Origin: Prevotella sp. UBA2742
GTDB taxonomy: Bacteria > Bacteroidota > Bacteroidia > Bacteroidales > Bacteroidaceae
Length of the DNA stretch: 27,985 bases
Direction of reading: 5' to 3'
Assembly: GCA_002353485.1 (NCBI GenBank)
Contig: DEJS01000013.1
Location: 1-27,985 of the forward strand
Part shown: positions 7,620-14,635 of the stretch, piece by piece
Layout of the letters: every line of letters begins with the position of its first letter
Numbering within the stretch: position 1 is the first letter of the stretch
The notes under the pieces: generated by a model
Told to the model about the DNA's origin: nothing
Databases searched by the model: none
What the model saw: only the letters and a program-made list of their open reading frames with translations
Made by a program: the position numbers and the translations under genes

Positions 7620-8193
7620 ACGATTTCGATGCTGAGACATTAGACTGTTTCGACGTAGAGGCAACGGTGGAGGTTTTGGGGGAATTATTTTTCTGAGGGA
7701 CTTGCCGTGATTCCTGCAAGTCCTTTTTCATGTCCTGCCAGTAGGGGTTGATACCCATTGGGGCTTCGTTGGTCTCCAGCTCCAGCTGTGGTATCTCTAT
7801 CTCGTCAGAAGGAAGATAAGGCACGATAATGCTATTCACCTTACTAACCACCACTACAGCCACACCCTTGGATATAATGTCCAGTTCCTTGGCAGCACGC
7901 CATGAGAGGTCAATAATACGTCCACGTACGAAGGGGCCGCGATCAGTGACGCGTACAATGACGCTTTTACCGTTGACGGGATTGAGCACCCTGAGCATAG
8001 TGCCAAAGGGGTAGGTACGATGGGCACACGTCAGAGAGTCGTTGTGCATGCGCTCACCACTGGCTGTCCGCCTGCCTGCGAAGCGCTTGGCATAGAAAGA
8101 GGCTTTACCCTGTTGCTGTTCCTGTGACTGCAACGGGGTAAAACCTATTGTAAAAAATATCGCTACTAGAGCTATCTTGTTCTTAATACACAT
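7591..8193 (-). CDS. rlpA: RlpA-like double-psi beta-barrel protein
   Basis: This 200-residue exported protein has a signal peptide ending near PLQSQ (residues 1-23) and no lipobox. The double-psi beta-barrel runs from about 27 to 120, with GKASFYAKRFAGRRTASGERM, YPFGTMLRVLN, and RVTDRGPFVRGRIIDLSWRA, the core of RlpA proteins. RlpA in Pseudomonas is a septal lytic transglycosylase; here there is no SPOR domain, and the C-terminus is a Ser/Lys-rich low-complexity tail with two SNVSA repeats. The start codon is only five bases after the stop of the vestigial gdhA end, and I see no promoter of its own, so it may be co-transcribed with gdhA. Confidence 0.88.
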   Translation of the reverse strand: MCIKNKIALVAIFFTIGFTPLQSQEQQQGKASFYAKRFAGRRTASGERMHNDSLTCAHRTYPFGTMLRVLNPVNGKSVIVRVTDRGPFVRGRIIDLSWRAAKELDIISKGVAVVVVSKVNSIIVPYLPSDEIEIPQLELETNEAPMGINPYWQDMKKDLQESRQVPQKNNSPKTSTVASTSKQSNVSASKSSNVSAPSER

Positions 8194-8198
8194 TCAAA

Positions 8199-8247
8199 TT
8201 ACACCACGCCTTGGGCCAGCATGGCGATATACCTTGGCTTCGCCGAG
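8199..8247 (-). pseudogene. Vestigial duplicate of the gdhA 3' end
   Basis: Between the gdhA stop (8248-8250) and rlpA (8193) lies a second copy of the final gdhA codons. On the minus strand it reads GCC AAG, seven extra bases, then GCCATGCTGGCCCA and on to TAA at 8201-8199, coding again for AMLAQGVV plus stop. Against the intact gene the last 27 bases differ at four places, all third codon positions (CAG/CAA, GGT/GGC, GTA/GTG, TAG/TAA). That pattern points to a remnant of a related gdhA allele left by recombination, not to a fresh duplication. Confidence 0.75.
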
Positions 8248-9585
8248 CTATACCACACCCTGGGCCAGCATGGCTTTGGCTACCTTCATGAAGCCGGCAA
8301 CATTGGCGCCCTTGACATAGTTGACGTAATCGCCCTCCTTACCGTACTTGACACACTGTTCGTGAATGCCTGACATGATGTGGTGCAAATGCTGGTCTAC
8401 CTCTTCGCCCGTCCATGATATACGCATCGAGTTCTGCGTCATCTCAAGTCCCGAAGTGGCCACACCTCCTGCATTGACAGCCTTGCCAGGAGCAAACAAC
8501 TGGTGAGCAGCAATAAACTTGTTGACGGCCTCGGCCGTGCATCCCATGTTGCTGACCTCGGCTACACACAGCGGATTCTGGGCCAGTATCTTGTCGGCAT
8601 CGTCGCCGTTCAACTCGTTCTGCGTGGCACAGGGCAGATAAATATCGGCCTTCTGTTCCCAGGGTTTCTTGCCCTCAAAGAACTGGCTGCCAGGAAACTC
8701 GTCGGCATAGGGTTGGCAGACGTCATTGCCCGAAGCACGCAGCTCCAACAGGAAGTCTATCTTCTCGTCGTCAAGCCCTGCAGGGTCATAGATGTAACCG
8801 TCAGGTCCTGAGATGGTGATTACCTTAGCTCCCAGCTCGGTAGCTTTCTTGGCAGCACCCCAGGCCACATTGCCAAAGCCCGACAGGGCTACTGTTTTAC
8901 CTTTTATTTCAAGTCCGTGCTCCTGCATCATCTGGTGTACGAAATACAGGGCTCCGTAGCCTGTAGCTTCAGGACGCAGTATAGAGCCACCCCATTCCAT
9001 GCCTTTACCCGTGAGGGTAGCACCACGGAACTCGGAGGTCAGTTTCTTATACATTCCGAAAAGGTAGCCTATCTCACGTCCACCTACACCGATGTCGCCC
9101 GCAGGCACGTCCATATCGGGGCCGATAACCTTGTACAGCTCCCACATAAAGGCTTGACAGAAGCGCATAATCTCGGCATCACTCTTGCCACGTGGCGAGA
9201 AGTCGGAGCCACCCTTGCCGCCACCCATGGGCAGCGTAGTAAGGGCATTCTTGAAAGTCTGCTCGAAGCCCAGGAATTTCAGGATACTTAGGTTAACACT
9301 GCTGTGGAAACGCAAACCACCTTTGTAAGGACCAATGGCGCTGTTGAACTGCACGCGATAGCCCAGGTTGACCTGTACCTCGCCCTTGTCGTCGACCCAA
9401 GGTACGCGGAAGGTGATGATACGTTCGGGCTCTACGATGCGTTCCACAATCTTTGCCTTTTCAAACTCAGGATGCTGGTTGTACACGTCCTTGATGGAAT
9501 CAAGCACTTCCCTTACAGCTTGAAGGAATTCCACTTCGCCTGGATGTTTCTGCTCCAAGCTCTGCATGATTTTCTCTACGTTCAT
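8248..9585 (-). CDS. gdhA: Glutamate dehydrogenase
   Basis: This 445-residue hexameric-type enzyme reversibly aminates 2-oxoglutarate with ammonia and is the main low-affinity ammonia assimilation step. The family motif LPMGGGKGGSDFSPRG places the catalytic lysine at Lys124; Asp164 is in VPAGDIGVGGRE. The Rossmann part has ALSGFGNVAWGAA (about 234-244), and the coenzyme loop ISGPDGYIYDP (258-268) resembles the NAD-dependent Clostridium symbiosum enzyme (its Pro262/Asp263), so NADH use or dual use is possible. Rumen Prevotella GdhA is known to use both coenzymes. The gene has its own promoter, interwoven with the upstream transporter's terminator, and a copied 3' end. Confidence 0.96.
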   Translation of the reverse strand: MNVEKIMQSLEQKHPGEVEFLQAVREVLDSIKDVYNQHPEFEKAKIVERIVEPERIITFRVPWVDDKGEVQVNLGYRVQFNSAIGPYKGGLRFHSSVNLSILKFLGFEQTFKNALTTLPMGGGKGGSDFSPRGKSDAEIMRFCQAFMWELYKVIGPDMDVPAGDIGVGGREIGYLFGMYKKLTSEFRGATLTGKGMEWGGSILRPEATGYGALYFVHQMMQEHGLEIKGKTVALSGFGNVAWGAAKKATELGAKVITISGPDGYIYDPAGLDDEKIDFLLELRASGNDVCQPYADEFPGSQFFEGKKPWEQKADIYLPCATQNELNGDDADKILAQNPLCVAEVSNMGCTAEAVNKFIAAHQLFAPGKAVNAGGVATSGLEMTQNSMRISWTGEEVDQHLHHIMSGIHEQCVKYGKEGDYVNYVKGANVAGFMKVAKAMLAQGVV

Positions 9586-9645
9586 AGTATAGTTATTTAT
9601 AGTTATAGAAGTATGTTATTTTGTCACTTTGTTAGTTTGACAATG

Positions 9646-9676
9646 CAAAAATAGGGAATTTCCTTCAAACAACAAA
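9646..9676 (-). promoter_or_regulatory. gdhA promoter
   Basis: On the minus strand TTTG (9676-9673) is followed by 19 bases and TATTTTTG (9653-9646), an exact Bacteroidales promoter, leaving a leader of roughly 55 bases before gdhA at 9585. A perfect 12-bp inverted repeat covers the spacer and the -33 box, so the site could also be an operator. Confidence 0.65.
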
Positions 9677-9686
9677 GGAAATTCCC
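9646..9686 (-). terminator. Terminator hairpin of the DASS transporter, shared with the gdhA promoter
   Basis: On the minus strand GGGAATTTCCTT (9686-9675) and AAGGAAATTCCC (9665-9654) form a perfect 12-bp stem with a 9-base loop, followed at once by TATTTTTG. That is an intrinsic terminator placed 54 bases after the transporter stop. The T-rich tail is the same sequence as the gdhA -7 element. Confidence 0.65.
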
Positions 9687-9739
9687 GAATATTTTCTTCA
9701 AAAGGTTACGTTTTGTTAATTCTAGCCCTTTTTCAGTCT

Positions 9740-11245
9740 CTACAGCACGTGCATAGTACCTAAAATATACAATACAATGTATCCCAGCATCATACTCAAC
9801 ACTCCCATAATGAGCCCCATCTTCGACATATCTTTCTGTTGTACCAAGTTGGTAGCGTAGGCCAGGGCGTTGGGCGGTGTCGATATTGGCAGTACCATAG
9901 CCGACGAAGCCGCTATGGCCACTCCGATGAGCACCGTTGGTGTGCCTCCGATGGACTCCAGCTTGTCACCCATTGCAGCACACACCACAGCCAATATAGG
10001 CATAAGCAGGGCTGCCGTAGCCGAGTTACTGATGAAGTTAGAGAGTAGGTAGCAAATAGCTCCTGACAGCAACAATATAAGCAGTGGGGAGAACTCACCA
10101 AAGGGTATGCTCTTCACGGCGTTGGCTGCCAGACCTGAGGCGTTCAGTCCGTATCCCAAAGCAAAGCCACCTGCCACCATCCATATGACCGACCAGTTAA
10201 TCTGTTCAAGATCGCGTTTGGTAATGACACCCGTCAGTGCAAACACCACAAAGGGCACCAGGGCCACGGTGTATGAGTTGATGCCTGTCACCGTATCAAG
10301 CAGCCACAGGGCCACCGTCAGGAAAAACGTCACGATAACGATATAGGTATGGGCATTTTTCTTCATCTCGCCTTCTATCTCCAGCTGTACTGTTTTCTGC
10401 GAGAAAGGAAACATTGTTTTCAACAGCCACCACCCCAACAACAGCAGTACTACGACGATGGGCGTCATGAACAGCATCCACTCGCCAAATCCCAACTGCA
10501 TGTTCAGTCCCTCAGGGTCGTTCAGATACTTCAGTGCGATGGTATTAGGTGGTGTGCCGATGGGCGTTCCCATACCACCCAGATTGGCAGCCAGAGGTAT
10601 CGACAGTGCCATTGCAATACGCCCTTTGCCCTCAGGAGGCAGCTGTCGGAACACTGGCGTAAGAAATGTCAGCATCATGGCCGCCGTGGCCGTGTTCGAC
10701 ACAAACATCGAAAACAGTCCTGTTATCAGAATGAAACCCAGCAGCACGTTGTCGCTCTTCTGTCCGAAGGGTTTCAACAGCACCCTGGCCAGCTGGGCGT
10801 CAAGTCCTGTCTTCGTAGCCGCTATGGCCAGAATGAAACCTCCTATGAACAGCATGATGACGGGGTCGGCAAACGTAGCCATCACACTCTTGTAACTAAG
10901 CAGGTCGCCCACCTGTTCTGCATCGCACATCCACTTGACACCCGAGTCCGAGCAGAACAGAAGCATCAGTCCGATGATGGCCACCGAAGTTGCCCACGAC
11001 GAGACCACCTCCATCACCCACATCAGCGTGGCAAAGGCAAAGATGGCAATGATACGCTGTTGCACCACGGTCAGCCCTTCAATGCCGAACCACTCGGCAG
11101 GCATATTCCATAACAGTAGAGTCACTATGGCCACTATGACGGCCTGAACGGTTTTCTTGAATGCACCGCTGGGATGGAAGCGGCGGCCCATACGCATTTG
11201 ATGGTAGGCTTCTACAAGCTCGTACCCTTTGTAAATATGAAACAT
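9740..11245 (-). CDS. DASS (SLC13) family sodium:dicarboxylate/sulfate symporter
   Basis: An inner-membrane transporter of about 501 residues with 10 or more hydrophobic segments. It has both DASS repeat motifs: FVSNTATAAMM (SNT at 183-185) and FISNSATAALL (SNS at 406-408), each followed by a GTPPN or STPPN loop (MGTPIGTPPNTIAL and LPISTPPNALAYA). In the Vibrio VcINDY structure these hold sodium and the carboxylate. The substrate, whether C4-dicarboxylates such as succinate or sulfate, cannot be read from sequence. An ATG at 11263 is also in frame, but it lies one base after a TACCTTTG -7 box and would not be in that transcript, so I prefer 11245 (MFHIYKGYELVEAYH). Confidence 0.9.
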   Translation of the reverse strand: MFHIYKGYELVEAYHQMRMGRRFHPSGAFKKTVQAVIVAIVTLLLWNMPAEWFGIEGLTVVQQRIIAIFAFATLMWVMEVVSSWATSVAIIGLMLLFCSDSGVKWMCDAEQVGDLLSYKSVMATFADPVIMLFIGGFILAIAATKTGLDAQLARVLLKPFGQKSDNVLLGFILITGLFSMFVSNTATAAMMLTFLTPVFRQLPPEGKGRIAMALSIPLAANLGGMGTPIGTPPNTIALKYLNDPEGLNMQLGFGEWMLFMTPIVVVLLLLGWWLLKTMFPFSQKTVQLEIEGEMKKNAHTYIVIVTFFLTVALWLLDTVTGINSYTVALVPFVVFALTGVITKRDLEQINWSVIWMVAGGFALGYGLNASGLAANAVKSIPFGEFSPLLILLLSGAICYLLSNFISNSATAALLMPILAVVCAAMGDKLESIGGTPTVLIGVAIAASSAMVLPISTPPNALAYATNLVQQKDMSKMGLIMGVLSMMLGYIVLYILGTMHVL

Positions 11246-11264
11246 TTCGTCGTCTTTTTGCATG

Positions 11265-11272
11265 CAAAGGTA
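11265..11272 (-). promoter_or_regulatory. Transporter promoter -7 element
   Basis: Minus-strand TACCTTTG. Transcription should begin about seven bases further on, near 11258, which supports the start codon at 11245. No good -33 box is visible at the right distance. Confidence 0.4.
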
Positions 11273-11559
11273 CTAAAAGTACTCTGACCGCCGTCTCGTC
11301 TCAACGGAAAATATCGCTACGCCCGTTCTGAAAACGTGCTTTTTTACACCCATCCGTCTCAACAACCCTCAAATTTGTCACGTCGACTTGGCAATCTTCC
11401 CCCATGCACAGCCTCCGTTGACAGCCGTTCATCACAAACGGCACCACAAAAGAACGCATAAAATGTTCTGCCCTGCACCCCCAACCCAGCTGAACCACTG
11501 TCTGACAGAGAGATACCGATTGCAAAAGTACAAATTTTATTCATAATAAAGAAAATATG
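11273..11559 (-). other. Gene-free stretch with possible minus-strand RNA
   Basis: No credible protein gene lies between the transporter and the gene at 11617. The stretch is clearly less AT-rich than other gaps here. On the minus strand TACTTTTG (11530-11523) could be a -7 box, and the following sequence can form small stems: CTGTC-a-GACAG, AGAAC/GTTCT, CCGTT/AACGG (each 5 bp), and AACGG/CCGTT near the transporter end. A repeated CCGTCTCAAC-type element lies at 11291-11305 and 11349-11363 on the plus strand. This could be a small RNA or a long leader; both are guesses. Confidence 0.25.
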
Positions 11560-11591
11560 TTTGGTGCTCTCGATATTTCTTCGTAACTTTG
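11560..11591 (+). promoter_or_regulatory. Promoter of the REC/PPDK-like gene
   Basis: TTTG at 11560-11563, 20 bases, then TAACTTTG at 11584-11591. With a start near 11598, an in-frame ATG at 11602 would have almost no leader, which favours the ATG at 11617. Confidence 0.65.
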
Positions 11592-11616
11592 CAGTACCCT
11601 AATGAGAAGTATTGTA

Positions 11617-14600
11617 ATGAGTACAACGACAAATATCCCCCAGGAGTTCAACAACTTCTTCTTGAAAGACGTATCGTTCGTCAACCTGATGACAAAGCGC
11701 ATCTTCAACATTCTGATAGTGGCCAACCCCTACGACGCCTTCATGCTGGAAGACGACGGTCGCATAGACGAGAAGCTGTTTGACGAATACATGGAGTTGG
11801 GATTGCGCTATCCCCCTACGTTCACGCAGGTGTCTACGACGGAAGAGGCCAACCATGTGCTACAAACGACAGACATTGACCTGGTGATATGCATGCCCGG
11901 CAATGCCGACAACGACGCCTTCAGCGTGGCACGCGACGTGAAGCGCATAGCACCCCACATTCCCTGCGTGGTACTGACACCCTTCTCGCATGGCATCACC
12001 AAGCGCATTGAGCATGAAGACATGACCATCTTCGACTACGTATTCTGCTGGCTTGGCAACACGAACCTCATCCTCTCTATCATCAAACTCATTGAGGACC
12101 AGATGAACATAGAACACGACATCAAGGAGGCCGGTGTGCAGATGATACTGCTGGTGGAGGACAATATACGGTTCTATTCCTCTGTACTGCCCAACCTGTA
12201 CAACTACATCCTTGAGCAGTCGAAGAACTTCTCGACTGAGGCCTTGAACCCCCATGCCGCAGCCCAGCGCAAGCGCGGACGTCCCAAGGTAGTATTGGCC
12301 ACGACATACGAAGAGGCCATGCACTGGTACGAGACATACCACGACAACGTGCTGGGCGTCATCTCCGACACACGTTTCCCCTTGAAGGGTGTCAACGGCC
12401 GTCTGGCCCACGTCGAAGAGGGTGACCCTGAGGCTGGCCTGAAGCTGTTGCGCGAGATACGCCGTCGCGACGAATACGTGCCACTGATACTGCAGAGCTC
12501 GGAGATTGTCAACAAGGAAAAAGCCCAGCTCGAAGGCTTCCGCTTCGTCGACAAGAATTCAAAGAAGATGAATGTCGACCTGCGCAAGCTGATAGAAGAG
12601 CACATGGGCTTTGGCGACTTCGTCTTCCGTGACCCCACAACGAAGCAGGAGGTACTGCGCGTGAGCTCGCTGAAAGAGCTACAGGACAACATCTTTAAGG
12701 TGCCCAACGACTCAATGCTCTACCACATCTCGCGTAACCATATGAGCCGCTGGCTCTGCGCCAGAGCCATCTTCCCCGTGTCAGCATTCCTAAAGAACGT
12801 CACCTGGCACAAGCTGAAGGACGTTGACGCCCACCGCCAAATCATCTTCGACGCCATCGTACAGTACCGCAGGATGAAGAACATCGGTGTAGTGGCCGTC
12901 TTCGACCGTCTGAAATTCGACCGCTATGCCCACTTTGCACGCATCGGCGATGGTTCATTAGGTGGCAAAGGACGCGGACTGGCCTTCCTTGACAATATCA
13001 TCAAACGCCACCCCGAACTGAACCAGTTTGACAACGCCACAGTGCAAATACCTAAGACCGTAGTATTGTGCACCGACTTCTTCGACGAGTTCATGGACCA
13101 AAACAACCTGTGGACTATTGCTCTGAGCGACACCTCGGACGACGAGATACTGCAGCACTTCCTGAAAGCCCAACTGCCCGACTCGCTGATAGCAGACTTC
13201 TTCACCTTCTTCGACGCCGTGAAGAGTCCTATCGCTGTCAGAAGTTCGTCACTGCTCGAAGACTCGCACTACCAGCCCTTCGCAGGAATATACTCCACCT
13301 ACATGATACCCTATCTGGACGACAAGTACGAAATGCTGCGCATGCTGGCATGTGCTATCAAGGCCGTATACGCCTCCGTCTACTATAAAGACTCGAAAGC
13401 CTATATGACAGCTACGTCGAACGTCATCGACCAGGAGAAGATGGCTGTCATACTGCAGGAGGTGGTAGGTACCACTCATGGCACACGCTTCTACCCCACT
13501 TTCTCAGGCGTGCTGCGCTCATTAAATTACTATCCAATAGGCGACGAGTTAGCCGAGGAAGGCATAGCCTCGCTGGCGTTAGGCCTGGGGAAATACATCG
13601 TCGACGGCGGACAGACGCTGCGCGTCAGCCCCTACCACCCAAAACAGGTGCTTCAGACCTCAGAGATGGAAACGGCTCTGAAGGAGACGCAGACACGCTT
13701 CTACGCCCTCGACATGAGCCACGTGGGAGGCGACTTCAAGGTGGACGACGGTTTCAACATCCTTAACCTACGCGTAAAAGAGGCCGACAAAGATCAGTCG
13801 CTGCAGGGAATAGCCTCGACATACGACCCTACCGACCAGATTATACGTGACGGCATCTATGAAGGAGGACGCAAGGTCATCAGTTTCTGTGGCGTGTTAC
13901 AACAGGGCATCTTCCCGTTGCCCGAGATACTGCAGCTGGCACAAAAGTACGGCTCGGAGGAGATGCGCCGTCCTGTGGAGATAGAGTTTGCCTGTAACCT
14001 AAACGGACGACAGGGAGAATTCTATCTGTTGCAAATCCGACCAATCGTCGACTCCAAACAGGTACTTGACGAAGACCTGGCAGCCATACCCGACGAGCAG
14101 TGCCTGTTGCGCTCACACAACTCACTGGGACATGGCATATCGGAAGACGTCGTAGATGTAGTATACGTCAAGGCCGGCGACGATTTCACAGCCGCCAACA
14201 ACCCACAAATAGCCGACCAGATAGAACAGATAAACCGCCACTTCCTGGCAGAGGACAAGAACTACGTGCTGATAGGTCCTGGACGTTGGGGGTCAAGCGA
14301 CTACTGGCTGGGCATACCCGTCAAATGGCCACACATCTCGGCAGCACGCGTCATCGTAGAAGCAGGACTAAAGAACTACCATGTAGACCCCTCACAGGGC
14401 ACCCACTTCTTCCAGAACCTTACCTCGTTCGGCGTAGGCTATTTCACCGTCAACACCTATACGGGCGACGGAGTGCTGCAGAAGTCCATCCTTGACCAGA
14501 TGCCAGCCATAGAAGAGACCGAGTACGTACGTCACGTACGCTTTGAGCGTCCGCTGAAGATCATGATGGACGGAAAGAAACAACACGGTGTTGTACTGCT

Positions 14601-14628
14601 GCCACAAGAGAAAAGAGAACAACATTAA
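11617..14628 (+). CDS. Double-receiver PEP/pyruvate-binding (PPDK N-domain) protein
   Basis: A 1003-residue soluble protein. Residues ~30-165 look like a response-receiver fold that has lost its acceptor (LVICMPG where Asp is expected). Residues ~176-330 are a complete receiver: acidic pair in LLVEDN (~181-182), acceptor Asp251 in ISDTRFP, Ser in LQSS (~294), Lys313 in FVDKNS. From ~440 the PEP synthase/PPDK ATP-grasp begins, with GSLGGKGRGLAFL (446-458) and AVRSSSLLEDS (540-550), through to EFYLLQIRPIVDS. The end carries GPGRWGSSDYWLGIPVKW and SQGTHFFQNLTSFGVGYFT. No TSHxAI phosphohistidine domain or PEP-binding barrel is present, so it is not an ordinary PEP synthase. Homologues occur in Bacteroidetes; the role is unknown, possibly phosphorelay-controlled nucleotide or phosphoryl transfer. 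Confidence 0.88.
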   Translation: MSTTTNIPQEFNNFFLKDVSFVNLMTKRIFNILIVANPYDAFMLEDDGRIDEKLFDEYMELGLRYPPTFTQVSTTEEANHVLQTTDIDLVICMPGNADNDAFSVARDVKRIAPHIPCVVLTPFSHGITKRIEHEDMTIFDYVFCWLGNTNLILSIIKLIEDQMNIEHDIKEAGVQMILLVEDNIRFYSSVLPNLYNYILEQSKNFSTEALNPHAAAQRKRGRPKVVLATTYEEAMHWYETYHDNVLGVISDTRFPLKGVNGRLAHVEEGDPEAGLKLLREIRRRDEYVPLILQSSEIVNKEKAQLEGFRFVDKNSKKMNVDLRKLIEEHMGFGDFVFRDPTTKQEVLRVSSLKELQDNIFKVPNDSMLYHISRNHMSRWLCARAIFPVSAFLKNVTWHKLKDVDAHRQIIFDAIVQYRRMKNIGVVAVFDRLKFDRYAHFARIGDGSLGGKGRGLAFLDNIIKRHPELNQFDNATVQIPKTVVLCTDFFDEFMDQNNLWTIALSDTSDDEILQHFLKAQLPDSLIADFFTFFDAVKSPIAVRSSSLLEDSHYQPFAGIYSTYMIPYLDDKYEMLRMLACAIKAVYASVYYKDSKAYMTATSNVIDQEKMAVILQEVVGTTHGTRFYPTFSGVLRSLNYYPIGDELAEEGIASLALGLGKYIVDGGQTLRVSPYHPKQVLQTSEMETALKETQTRFYALDMSHVGGDFKVDDGFNILNLRVKEADKDQSLQGIASTYDPTDQIIRDGIYEGGRKVISFCGVLQQGIFPLPEILQLAQKYGSEEMRRPVEIEFACNLNGRQGEFYLLQIRPIVDSKQVLDEDLAAIPDEQCLLRSHNSLGHGISEDVVDVVYVKAGDDFTAANNPQIADQIEQINRHFLAEDKNYVLIGPGRWGSSDYWLGIPVKWPHISAARVIVEAGLKNYHVDPSQGTHFFQNLTSFGVGYFTVNTYTGDGVLQKSILDQMPAIEETEYVRHVRFERPLKIMMDGKKQHGVVLLPQEKREQH

Positions 14629-14635
14629 GCAGATG

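Noticed and set aside
10349..11113. 254-codon plus-strand frame opposite the DASS transporter
   Set aside because: It is very rich in Gln, His and Arg, as expected from the reverse reading of a membrane protein, and has no start signal.
11301..11544. Two small minus-strand frames (61 and 74 codons) in the gene-free stretch
   Set aside because: They overlap each other in different frames, have no family features, and Cys-rich random composition; an RNA explanation is at least as likely.
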